In this document: positions 14,560 through 22,009 of the stretch, one piece after another | How positions within the stretch are numbered: the first letter of the stretch is position 1 | Layout: each line of letters begins with the position of its first letter | Translations under genes and position numbers: made by a program | NCBI GenBank assembly: GCA_001775055.1 | Contig: MFBU01000002.1 | Location: forward strand, 1 to 56,486 | Length of the DNA: 56,486 nucleotides | DNA from: Candidatus Curtissbacteria bacterium RIFCSPLOWO2_02_41_11 | GTDB lineage: Bacteria; Patescibacteriota; Microgenomatia; Curtissbacterales; GWA2-41-24 | Direction of reading: 5' to 3' | The notes under the pieces: model-generated | What the model was told of the DNA's origin: nothing | Databases searched by the model: none | Seen by the model: only the letters and a program-made list of their open reading frames with translations

Positions 14560-15462
14560 ATGCAAAAAGCACCGCCGACACCTAAGGGCTTTCGCGATAT
14601 TGCACCCGACTTAGCCAAAAAACGCCAACAAGTTATTAGCCAAATCGTCAAGGTTTTGGAAGACTTTGGCTTTGAACCAATCGAGACTCCCACCATCGAA
14701 TTTTCCCAAACCTTAAAAGGCAAATATGGCGAAGAGGAAAGATTGATTTACGAATTTAAAGATCGCGGAGGCAGAAATTTAGCTCTCCGCTATGATCTAA
14801 CCGTACCTTTAGCCCGCTATGTGGCAACTTACAACCCGCCTCTCCCCTTTCGTCGCTATCAAATCGGCCAGGTTTTTCGAGGCGAAAATCCTCAACATGG
14901 TCGATACCGCGAATTTACTCAGCTTGACTTTGATTCAGTCGGCTCAGACTCTTTAGAAGAAGATGCCAAAATAATTGCGGCCGCCATCAAAGCTGTCAAA
15001 AAAATCGGCGTTATCAATCCTCAAATGAAAATCAATGACCGCCAAAATTTTGCAGGTCTTGGTAAAAAAGTCATCATCGCTCTCGATAAACTGGAAAAGA
15101 TTGGCGAATCTGCGGTTGTTAGCGAACTTATCCAAAAAGGATTATCCGAAAATAAAGCAGCTGAACTTTTGACAAGTATCAGAAATAAGAAACCGACTGA
15201 TGATCTTGAGAAAATCTTTAAGCATCTGGAAATTTTGGGGGTCGATAAAAAAGAATATGCTTTTGACCCGTACTTAGCTCGAGGTCTTGATTATTATACC
15301 GGAGCAATTTTTGAGCTTAGGGTTCCATCTTATGGAAATTTATCAATTGGCTCCGGCGGCAGATATGACAACTTAATCGGTATGCTTTCTAAAAAACAGA
15401 TTCCTGCAGTCGGCTTTTCCTTTGGCCTGGATCGTCTGATTGAGGCACTTGGTGAAAATTAA
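14560..15462 (+). CDS. hisS: Histidyl-tRNA synthetase catalytic core lacking the anticodon-binding domain
   Basis: 300 aa. All class II HisRS catalytic boxes are present: GFRDIAPDLAKKR (10-22), motif 2 FRRYQIGQVFRGENPQHGR (98-115), histidine-specific RGLDYYTG (241-248) and motif 3 PAVGFSFGLDRL (282-293). The usual C-terminal ~90-120-residue anticodon-binding domain is missing: the stop follows motif 3 by eight codons and the next gene starts inside this one, so no broken domain follows. HisZ (the regulatory paralogue) normally loses the histidine motif, which is intact here. It may be a minimal HisRS, or a second copy with another role. Confidence 0.85.
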   Translation: MQKAPPTPKGFRDIAPDLAKKRQQVISQIVKVLEDFGFEPIETPTIEFSQTLKGKYGEEERLIYEFKDRGGRNLALRYDLTVPLARYVATYNPPLPFRRYQIGQVFRGENPQHGRYREFTQLDFDSVGSDSLEEDAKIIAAAIKAVKKIGVINPQMKINDRQNFAGLGKKVIIALDKLEKIGESAVVSELIQKGLSENKAAELLTSIRNKKPTDDLEKIFKHLEILGVDKKEYAFDPYLARGLDYYTGAIFELRVPSYGNLSIGSGGRYDNLIGMLSKKQIPAVGFSFGLDRLIEALGEN

Positions 15463-16342
15463 CTCCGCTTTCTTACTAACCGCTTTCGCTGCTCTTATCT
15501 GGGGTGCCACCGCCCCGATTATGAAACTGACCCTGCAGGAAGTTCCCGTTTTTTCTCTGGCCTTTATCAGAATGAGCTTGGCTTCATTAATCTTGGCATC
15601 GATCATTTTTTCCAAATTGAAGATTAAAAAGCGGGATTTGCCGATGCTAAGTCTTGCTGCCTTAACCGGCGTTACCCTAAATCTAGCCTTTTTCTTCCTC
15701 GGTCTTAAACTTACCCAAGCCATCAATGCTTCCTTTTTGGTTGCCGCAGTTCCCATTTTTACCATCCTAGCTGCCCATTTTTACCTAAAGGAAAAATTTA
15801 ACTCGCGTTTAATTTTGGCCTCACTTATCGCTTTTGCCGGAGTTGCCTTAATTATCGGCAAACCTTATGCAGGAGTGTCATCAAGAGAACTTGTGGGAAA
15901 TTTTTTATTGCTCTTGGCAACTCTTAGCTGGGTCGCCCATGAAATTTTCGCCAAGAAACTCTTAAAAACTTATGACGGTGGTACGGTCGCTTTTTATTCG
16001 ATGGCTATCGGTGCTTTGACCTTTTTGCCCTTGGCTCTTTTAGAATTTGTGAAAAACCCCAACTGGATAAATCAGGTGACTTTATCGGGTTTTATGGGTA
16101 TTCTCTACGGCATTTTCTTCGCTTCGCTTATTGCCTATTGGGCTTGGCAAAAAGGCTTATCCTTATTGCCTGCAGGCCAAGCTGCTTTCTTCTTTTATCT
16201 TGACCCAATTTCAGGAACAATCCTGGCCATCATTCTCTTGGGCGAAAAACTCACACCCCAATTAATACTTGGTGGAATTCTAATTGCAGTTGCAGTTCTC
16301 CTGATCGAACACAAACGCCGCGCCCACTCTTTACATCAATAA
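15452..16342 (+). CDS. EamA/DMT-family transporter
   Basis: About 296 aa with ten TM helices in two EamA repeats (residues ~1-140 and ~150-290). Repeat marks: ALIWGATAPIMKLTL near the start and LSWVAHEIFAKKLL at the second repeat. GTG 15452 with a GAGG sequence upstream is the likeliest start; it overlaps hisS by 11 nt. A TTG at 15440 is less likely. Members export or import metabolites; the substrate cannot be told. Confidence 0.88.
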   Translation: MKINSAFLLTAFAALIWGATAPIMKLTLQEVPVFSLAFIRMSLASLILASIIFSKLKIKKRDLPMLSLAALTGVTLNLAFFFLGLKLTQAINASFLVAAVPIFTILAAHFYLKEKFNSRLILASLIAFAGVALIIGKPYAGVSSRELVGNFLLLLATLSWVAHEIFAKKLLKTYDGGTVAFYSMAIGALTFLPLALLEFVKNPNWINQVTLSGFMGILYGIFFASLIAYWAWQKGLSLLPAGQAAFFFYLDPISGTILAIILLGEKLTPQLILGGILIAVAVLLIEHKRRAHSLHQ

Positions 16343-16346
16343 AATT

Positions 16347-16374
16347 TTGCTAATTTAAGCCTTTTTGATAGAAT
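16347..16374 (+). promoter_or_regulatory. Predicted promoter of rpmE
   Basis: -35 TTGCTA (16347-16352), 16-nt spacer, -10 TAGAAT (16369-16374), ending 9 nt before the rpmE ATG, so the mRNA is probably leaderless. Confidence 0.55.
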
Positions 16375-16383
16375 ACATTTATC

Positions 16384-16695
16384 ATGAAAGCGCAAATTCA
16401 TCCAGAGTATTTTGATGATTGTAAGGTTACCTGCGCTTGTGGCAACACTTTTACCACCGGCGCTACTGTTCGTGAAATTCGCGTTGATGTCTGCAACAAA
16501 TGCCATCCCTTCTTCACCGGCGAAATGAAATATGTCGATACTCTGGGCCGAGTTGAAAAATTTGAAAAATCGCGTCAAAAATCAAAAGAGTTAAATCTCC
16601 AAAAACAAAAAGTCCAAAAGGAAAAAATCGAAAGACAAAGACCGACTTCTCTTAAAGAAATGCTCGATCTTGCCAAAAAGCAAGCCTCATCGTAG
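16384..16695 (+). CDS. rpmE: 50S ribosomal protein L31 with C-terminal extension
   Basis: Residues 1-65 are L31: [20 protein letters not shown], ...[27 protein letters not shown]. The cysteines (Cys13, Cys17, Cys19, Cys37 and Cys40) provide a zinc-ribbon set, so this is the zinc-containing type. Residues 66-103 are an added charged Lys/Gln/Glu-rich helix not found in standard ~70-aa L31; such tails are common on ribosomal proteins of this lineage. It stands upstream of prfA, a frequent pairing. Confidence 0.93.
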   Translation: MKAQIHPEYFDDCKVTCACGNTFTTGATVREIRVDVCNKCHPFFTGEMKYVDTLGRVEKFEKSRQKSKELNLQKQKVQKEKIERQRPTSLKEMLDLAKKQASS

Positions 16696-16704
16696 GAAAA
16701 TCCC

Positions 16705-16790
16705 AAATTGTTAAATTGCTATATTGTTATATTGAAAAAATTTAATTAACTAATTTAACAATTTAACCATTTAACCATGTAACAATTTAA
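16705..16790. repeat. AT-rich word repeat with perfect inverted arms
   Basis: AAATTGTTAAATT (16705-16717) is the exact reverse complement of AATTTAACAATTT (16752-16764); further copies of the words ATTGTTA and TTTAACCA flank them. It fills the rpmE-prfA gap and contains no gene. Confidence 0.6.
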
Positions 16791-16795
16791 TTTAT

Positions 16796-17713
16796 ATGAA
16801 CGATTACATAAAAAAACAAATCGCAGATATTGATCTCAAAATTGCCGAGGCTCAAAAGCTTTTGGAAGATCCTTCTGTGGCGCAGTTGGCACAAGCAGAA
16901 ATTGAGGAACTTACAAAACAAAAGGCTATCCTTTTATCAGCCAATTCCTCCACCTCCGAGGTGAAAACTCCCTACACCTCGGAGGTATCTCTTGGCAAAA
17001 GCATTATCCTCGAAATTCGCTCCGCAGCCGGCGGCGACGAGGCCGGGCTTTTTGCGGCAGATCTTTACCGGATGTACCAGAAATTCGCCGTAAGTCACAA
17101 CTGGCGCTTTGAAGAGTTGGATCGCACCGAAGGCGGACTTGGCAATATCAAAACTGTCGTTGTTAAAATTTCAGGGCGCGATGTCTTAGAAAAACTAAAG
17201 TACGAATCCGGAGTCCATCGCGTTCAGCGCGTGCCCAAGACCGAAAGTTCGGGCCGAATTCACACCTCAACGGCAACTGTTGCCATTTTGCCGGAAGTCC
17301 CAGCAACCCAAATTGATATTAATCCCGCCGATATCGAATTTGAAGCCTTTCGTTCCGGCGGTCATGGCGGCCAAAATGTCAACAAAGTTTCAACAGCCGT
17401 GCGCATTAAACACAAACCAACCGGCATTATCGTCAAGGCTCAAACCGAAAGATCCCAAGCCCAAAACCGCGAAATCGCCATGCAAATTTTGCGCTCTAAA
17501 ATTTACCAGCTGGAGGAATCTCAAAAACAGTCACAACTTGGCAACCTTCGACAGGCTCAGGTCGGTGCCGGCGACCGCTCAGAAAAAATCCGCACCTACA
17601 ACTTTCCACAGAACCGTGTTACTGATCACAGACTAAATAAGTCGTGGAATAATTTAGATTCTGTAATTGATGGTAAGTTTGAAAAAATCATCGAAGCTTT
17701 AAGCGGTAAATAA
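16796..17713 (+). CDS. prfA: Peptide chain release factor 1 (short form)
   Basis: 305 aa, about 50 shorter than most RF1, the loss being in N-terminal domain 1. GGQ motif at residues 191-193 ([12 protein letters not shown]), stop-codon tripeptide PKT at 147-149 in the RF1-type PxT form, followed by [15 protein letters not shown], which marks RF1 rather than RF2. C-terminal [20 protein letters not shown] is intact. It recognises UAA and UAG. Residues ~52-63 ([13 protein letters not shown]) are encoded by a perfect 12-bp inverted repeat inserted in frame before the catalytic part. Confidence 0.95.
   Translation: MNDYIKKQIADIDLKIAEAQKLLEDPSVAQLAQAEIEELTKQKAILLSANSSTSEVKTPYTSEVSLGKSIILEIRSAAGGDEAGLFAADLYRMYQKFAVSHNWRFEELDRTEGGLGNIKTVVVKISGRDVLEKLKYESGVHRVQRVPKTESSGRIHTSTATVAILPEVPATQIDINPADIEFEAFRSGGHGGQNVNKVSTAVRIKHKPTGIIVKAQTERSQAQNREIAMQILRSKIYQLEESQKQSQLGNLRQAQVGAGDRSEKIRTYNFPQNRVTDHRLNKSWNNLDSVIDGKFEKIIEALSGK
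16951..16985. repeat. Perfect inverted repeat inside prfA
   Basis: ACCTCCGAGGTG (16951-16962) and CACCTCGGAGGT (16974-16985) are exact reverse complements separated by 11 nt, giving a 35-nt hairpin element. Each arm is itself nearly palindromic. It encodes the linker between RF1 domain 1 and the conserved [14 protein letters not shown] segment. Confidence 0.75.
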
Positions 17714-17767
17714 AACCTAAAATGAAAATTAAAGTTTACGATATCAGCTTTAGTATAAAATAGATTA

Positions 17768-18256
17768 GTGCTTGATTTTGTAGAAAGATTCTCTTATTTA
17801 GGTCTCTTTCTTATTTTGTTTGCCGAAGAAGGCGGTATTCCCCTGCCGATTCCCGGCGACATTTTTATTGCCACGGTTGCGGCTCTACCAAAAACTAATT
17901 ACTTTTTATTGGTTTTAACCGTAGTTACAGCAACCCTTTGCGGATCAACTATTTTATTCACGCTCGCCAGGTTCTTCGGTCACAAATTAATCGTCAAATT
18001 CGGCAAGTACATTAAATTAACCCCGGAAAAAATCAAAAGGATCGAGGCTTGGTTTGAAAAACGCGGAGGACTAGCAATCGTCATCGGCCGCCTGATCCCC
18101 GGCCTTCGCATTATCACACCGGCTGTTGCCGGCATTTTCGAAGTTAGCTACAGGACTTTCTGGCTCTACACCGCCATTGCCGCCTTCATCTGGGCCAATA
18201 TATACTATCTAATCGGTAGATTCTTTGGGGAAGTCTTAAAGACGGTAATTAAATAA
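17768..18256 (+). CDS. DedA-family membrane protein
   Basis: 162 aa, GTG start. DedA/SNARE-associated hallmarks: FAEEGGIPLPIPGD (residues ~18-31) and the Arg/Gly pair region GRLIPGLRIITPAVAGI (~98-114), with about four TM segments. DedA proteins act as lipid (undecaprenyl phosphate or phospholipid) translocases or help maintain membrane potential. A TATAAA/TAAAAT -10 region lies a few nt upstream, suggesting its own leaderless transcript. Confidence 0.88.
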   Translation: MLDFVERFSYLGLFLILFAEEGGIPLPIPGDIFIATVAALPKTNYFLLVLTVVTATLCGSTILFTLARFFGHKLIVKFGKYIKLTPEKIKRIEAWFEKRGGLAIVIGRLIPGLRIITPAVAGIFEVSYRTFWLYTAIAAFIWANIYYLIGRFFGEVLKTVIK

Positions 18257-18276
18257 GGACTCTTTCGACATTTAAC

Positions 18277-19821
18277 CTACTTATTCCTTGATCTTACAGC
18301 TCTTGATTCTCTAATTCGTCCTCGATAAACTTCACCACACCTTGCCAATACCTGATTAACTAATTCTACATAATCCTCAATCGATTTTCCTTTAGTTACC
18401 ATTTCACAAATTTTTAGAGCAGCAGATTCATTAACATAAAGTTCCAATGCGTCGTCCCCTATTCTTTTGGCTGCCTGATATAAAGGATAATCTGAGTTAA
18501 TCTTCAAAACCTGCCTACCAGTTTCTTGAACAACATCAGCTCGTTTATCAATTGCACCCATTGAGACAGGTTCCCAGCGGTCCAAAGCCCCCCAGCGTCT
18601 GACTGTTTCGCCAACAGTCGCATCCAAAGTCGGGGCAGTCGCCCCAGAAATTGCTTCGGGTGGGCGGTGGGTACCACCAGTTGGCACCTTAGGCTGAACA
18701 ACTCTTTTAGTAGGTGGCCGACGACCAGTTGATTCACCCGGTAATTCTCTTTTAGTAATTAAGCCCGTAGTTGCCAAAACATGTTCAAAGACTCTTTTGG
18801 CTCTTCTGGCAATATCTTTTTCATAACTTTCAACCGGACTTTTCTGTTCAATTCTTAGCTTAGCCAATTTCTCTATCCAGGGATTAAGAACGTCGTGAAT
18901 TCTTTTAGCGGCATTTTCCCATTGGGGACTACTGTGAATAAAGTTGGCTTTATTTGGCAAAACTGGGACAAAGTCCAAGTGGGCTTCCCCGATAAGCCTT
19001 GAAATCTGAGGCATTTGAGCAGGAGTAGGTTGACTAAAGAATTGTTCGTCTTCAATTAATCTGCCGCGGTAGTAACAGCGAATGCCGGGTTTTATTCTTT
19101 GAACTTCGGCAAGTATTCCAACTTTCAATTCTAGCCAATCACCGAATCTGGTCTGAACTCTAAGTATCTGCGGGCGCAAATTTGCCTCATCTTCGGCATA
19201 TTTAATTTCCAAAGGCTCGACCTTCTTGCCATTAAGTAAGATCGTAACCGAGCCATCTAAAAGTAAAGGCCGGTAAATATCGGCCAGTTTGGCTACCAAA
19301 GCTGGTGCATTGACTTCACGTTTGAGATTGGTGACCCTCGCTCTAAAATAACCTTCTTTGGCAACCGCTTTTCTTTCTTCCGGCTCAAACTCTTTCCATT
19401 CTCCTTCTCGTCTTGTTTCCCATTCAGGATCAAAAACTCGATACTCACTATCTGAACCTCTAGCCGAACAAACGACTTCCATACTCCTACCTAAAAACCC
19501 CATGGCTGCCTTACCGCCGACTCCATAAAAACCAATTTGGCCGGTGGTTTTCTCCGATTCACCCCAAGAGAAAAATTTCTCCAATCCTGCGGGATCCAAA
19601 CCCTCACCACCGCGATTAAAAACCACCAATTCATTTTTAGTTACTCTGACCCTGACCTCAAGCGGCTGATTTTCAATCCGGTTGTCGACAGCATTATCAA
19701 TTAATTCCAAAAAAGCCTGTTGAGCATCCCTGTAATTGGACATTAAAGCCTCAATCGCTCTGGTGGCGACCCGTTCTTTAATTGTCCATGGTCCTCGTCC
19801 TAGTCTATCTTCTGGGCTCAT
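18277..19821 (-). CDS. GHKL/MORC-like ATPase, third gene of the winged-helix operon
   Basis: 514 aa. Residues ~20-200 form a Bergerat (GHKL) ATPase domain: N-box FLELIDNAVDNRIEN (Glu39, Asn43, Asp46), G1-like region FNRGGEGLDP (68-77), G2 GQIGFYGVGGKAAMGFLG (94-111). Residues ~210-310 resemble the S5 domain of MutL/MORC-type proteins. The middle (~330-410) is basic and Pro/Thr-rich; the C-terminus is helical. In G1 the usual adenine-contacting Asp of DNGxG is replaced (Arg70-Gly71 in my alignment). MORC-like ATPases clamp DNA or rearrange chromatin. The start codon has AAGGAGGA and lies 17 nt inside the preceding gene. Confidence 0.8.
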   Translation of the reverse strand: MSPEDRLGRGPWTIKERVATRAIEALMSNYRDAQQAFLELIDNAVDNRIENQPLEVRVRVTKNELVVFNRGGEGLDPAGLEKFFSWGESEKTTGQIGFYGVGGKAAMGFLGRSMEVVCSARGSDSEYRVFDPEWETRREGEWKEFEPEERKAVAKEGYFRARVTNLKREVNAPALVAKLADIYRPLLLDGSVTILLNGKKVEPLEIKYAEDEANLRPQILRVQTRFGDWLELKVGILAEVQRIKPGIRCYYRGRLIEDEQFFSQPTPAQMPQISRLIGEAHLDFVPVLPNKANFIHSSPQWENAAKRIHDVLNPWIEKLAKLRIEQKSPVESYEKDIARRAKRVFEHVLATTGLITKRELPGESTGRRPPTKRVVQPKVPTGGTHRPPEAISGATAPTLDATVGETVRRWGALDRWEPVSMGAIDKRADVVQETGRQVLKINSDYPLYQAAKRIGDDALELYVNESAALKICEMVTKGKSIEDYVELVNQVLARCGEVYRGRIRESRAVRSRNK

Positions 19822-22009
19822 GTTTCCTCCTTACCCACTCAACTTCACGACCACTGCCAGAAGGATGATCACGATAAAATTGTCTGACTGAACGGTCAAT
19901 CTCCAGCCTTACCTTGCGTTTAAAGTCTTCAATGTCATAACCTGACCATCTTTGTTGAAGTAATTGGAGCCTTTCCCAAAGCTGCCTTTCTTCGACTGTC
20001 CAAGTTTCTTTCAAATGGGCAATTTCTGCCTCTTCTCTCATTTTGGTAAAAGCTGAGACAAACTTGTCTTTAAGTTCTTCTGCTCGATAGATAAAATAGA
20101 TTTTGTCGCCCAAAACCTGTCTGTCTCTTTCTTTTGAGTAAAGTTCTCTTTGAAGCTCTTCAAAGCGCAATCTGGGATTTACCGAAAGCATTGAAACAAT
20201 TACAGCCAAAAGCCGCGTTTCTTCTTTAGATCTTTTTTCCTCCTCAGTTGGTTCATAAGGTTTAACAATTACTTCAGGTGGTTGAACTTCAGCCGGTTCA
20301 ACAACTGGCACTGCTGCTTCCGGTAAGGGTGCTTCTTCAATAACTAGCGCAACTTCTTCGATTACAGGAGCTTCTTCGCCCGTTGGCACCGCTTCCACCT
20401 GTTTAGTAATTTTTTCCAGATAGTAAGCTCCTAATTCACCTTGAATCCTTTCACCGCCAACAGTATTAACAATTTGCCAATTGAAGGGCTTTAGAAATTT
20501 CCTTAGATTTGACATCATTCTCCAGATCAGCGCTTGGTTTGTTTCGCTATAAACTCCATATAATGCCTCAGATATCTTATCAGTTTGAACTGGATTTTCT
20601 TTTGAAGTCTTAGCTAAACTTTCTAATGCTCTAGCTCTTAATTTACCTCGAATTTCAATAATTTGCCCATCAGGAAGGGTGACTTCAAAAACTTGATGGG
20701 ATTCTTTGTATCTTTTGGTTTTTTCAACTTCACCCACAAACTCAACTTGAGCATTAAGACGGTAGGTGATCTTACCTCCAGGTCGAGAGGAAATTATCAA
20801 TTGTGGGTTTTTGGGATCAAATTCGAGAATTCTCTTTATACTATCAACAACATCTCTAGCAGGGTATTTTGCTTTCGAACCAACTCCTCTGGCAATTCTT
20901 GCAATTTCACTCCAAAGAATATCCTTATTTTGATTCTTTGCCAAATGATTAAACACTTCCCAATTAATGCGGCCACTAATTTTTACGGTTCTTCCATCAA
21001 TTGTCACCTCTCTTGTTTCTTGATCGATTCGCAAGGTTGGTAGTCTCTTTTCAACTTCTTCTACCCTTGAAATGGGTTTTTCCTTAACTGTTTCTGATCT
21101 GGTTTCTTCAGGCCAAACTACATTAACGTTTTGTAGCAAATACCAAGAACCCCCACTTTTATTTCCTGAACTTACTAAAATATCTCCCCATTCGGGTGAA
21201 TTTATTCTCTCTCTTAATCTTTTGACCTTGTCACTTAAGAAAGTTTCGCGTGGAGTCGGATTAGCGAAAGCTTCTTGAGAAAGTCTACGCGTTGGAATTT
21301 TTTGGCCAACACTTCTTGCTAAAACTTGTAAAACTTTCAATTGTTTATCGGCTAGCTTAATTCTTCTCCCGGCAAGTTCAATCTGATTTTGTCCTGTAAA
21401 AAATCTAAGGATGGGTTTTTCAACTTCCTCTACCGCTTGTGGTTTTTCTTCAACCGGCGCCAGATAATATTTAGACTCATTTCCTTTGCGAAACTCACCG
21501 TGTGGCGTTAAATCAACAATTCTCCAACCAGCGTCCTGAAGTTTTCTGCGGATTCTTGAAAGAATAACTGATAGTCTATTTTTGGTTACAGCTATAGAAA
21601 CTTTCTTATCATAAACTGTTTTTGCTATTTCAGAGCTTGTTAATGCTTCATCTGGACTAAAATGAAGTCTTGAAAGAATTTGCTTTTCTTTTGCACTTAG
21701 ATCAGCTACCTTTCCACCATCAGGAAAGACGAAATCTCTCCCAATCTCTACCTCAATTCTTGGTAGAACGGAAGGGATGACAGTTGGCGCTACTGCTTCT
21801 TTTAGTACCGGGGCTCGACGTGCTTGTAGACCTTGAGCAATTTCAGATTCTGACCTTTTTGTCCAAATTTCATCAACCTTGGTTTTGGCAATAGTAATTT
21901 CGACCTCCACGCCTTCTTCCTTGGCTTTCCGCCATTGCCAACGGGTAACAGCTAAATCATGTAAATATTTATCAGCAACGGTTGCAAAAGTTTTTTCTCG
22001 CTCAGCCAT
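19805..22009 (-). CDS. Large protein with four tandem OmpR/PhoB-type winged helices
   Basis: 734 aa, no TM segment. Four modules share the trans_reg_C pattern (strand, 'LS/LA..E.Q/K.L..L' helix, recognition helix with 'R..L', final wing): residues ~92-185 (LSAKEKQILSRL...RIRRKL), ~200-293 (LADKQLKVLQVLARSVGQ), ~325-420 (NWEVFNHLAK...DPKNPQLIISSRPGGK) and ~438-534 (RALESLAKT...GAYYLEKI). There is no receiver domain. A Glu/Pro/Val linker (~540-600) leads to a charged helical C-terminus. It overlaps the first gene by one base (TAATG) and the ATPase gene by 17 nt. It probably binds DNA at several sites at once; this is inference. Confidence 0.75.
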   Translation of the reverse strand: MAEREKTFATVADKYLHDLAVTRWQWRKAKEEGVEVEITIAKTKVDEIWTKRSESEIAQGLQARRAPVLKEAVAPTVIPSVLPRIEVEIGRDFVFPDGGKVADLSAKEKQILSRLHFSPDEALTSSEIAKTVYDKKVSIAVTKNRLSVILSRIRRKLQDAGWRIVDLTPHGEFRKGNESKYYLAPVEEKPQAVEEVEKPILRFFTGQNQIELAGRRIKLADKQLKVLQVLARSVGQKIPTRRLSQEAFANPTPRETFLSDKVKRLRERINSPEWGDILVSSGNKSGGSWYLLQNVNVVWPEETRSETVKEKPISRVEEVEKRLPTLRIDQETREVTIDGRTVKISGRINWEVFNHLAKNQNKDILWSEIARIARGVGSKAKYPARDVVDSIKRILEFDPKNPQLIISSRPGGKITYRLNAQVEFVGEVEKTKRYKESHQVFEVTLPDGQIIEIRGKLRARALESLAKTSKENPVQTDKISEALYGVYSETNQALIWRMMSNLRKFLKPFNWQIVNTVGGERIQGELGAYYLEKITKQVEAVPTGEEAPVIEEVALVIEEAPLPEAAVPVVEPAEVQPPEVIVKPYEPTEEEKRSKEETRLLAVIVSMLSVNPRLRFEELQRELYSKERDRQVLGDKIYFIYRAEELKDKFVSAFTKMREEAEIAHLKETWTVEERQLWERLQLLQQRWSGYDIEDFKRKVRLEIDRSVRQFYRDHPSGSGREVEWVRRKHEPRR

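Noticed and set aside
14560-15462. HisZ (ATP phosphoribosyltransferase regulatory subunit) as identity of the 300-aa HisRS-like protein
   Set aside because: HisZ lacks the RGLDYYTG histidine motif and intact motif 2; both are complete here, and no hisG is nearby.
17546-17563. CTTCGACAGGCTCAGG in prfA, resembling the dispersed palindromic repeat
   Set aside because: RF1 proteins of other bacteria have the same number of residues here, so there is no insertion; the DNA match is explained by the encoded NLRQAQVG residues.
16796-17713. Possible stop-codon reassignment (as in Gracilibacteria)
   Set aside because: RF1 alone does not inform on UGA, but several genes here end in UGA at the expected family length (for example zwf and ctpA), so UGA is a stop.
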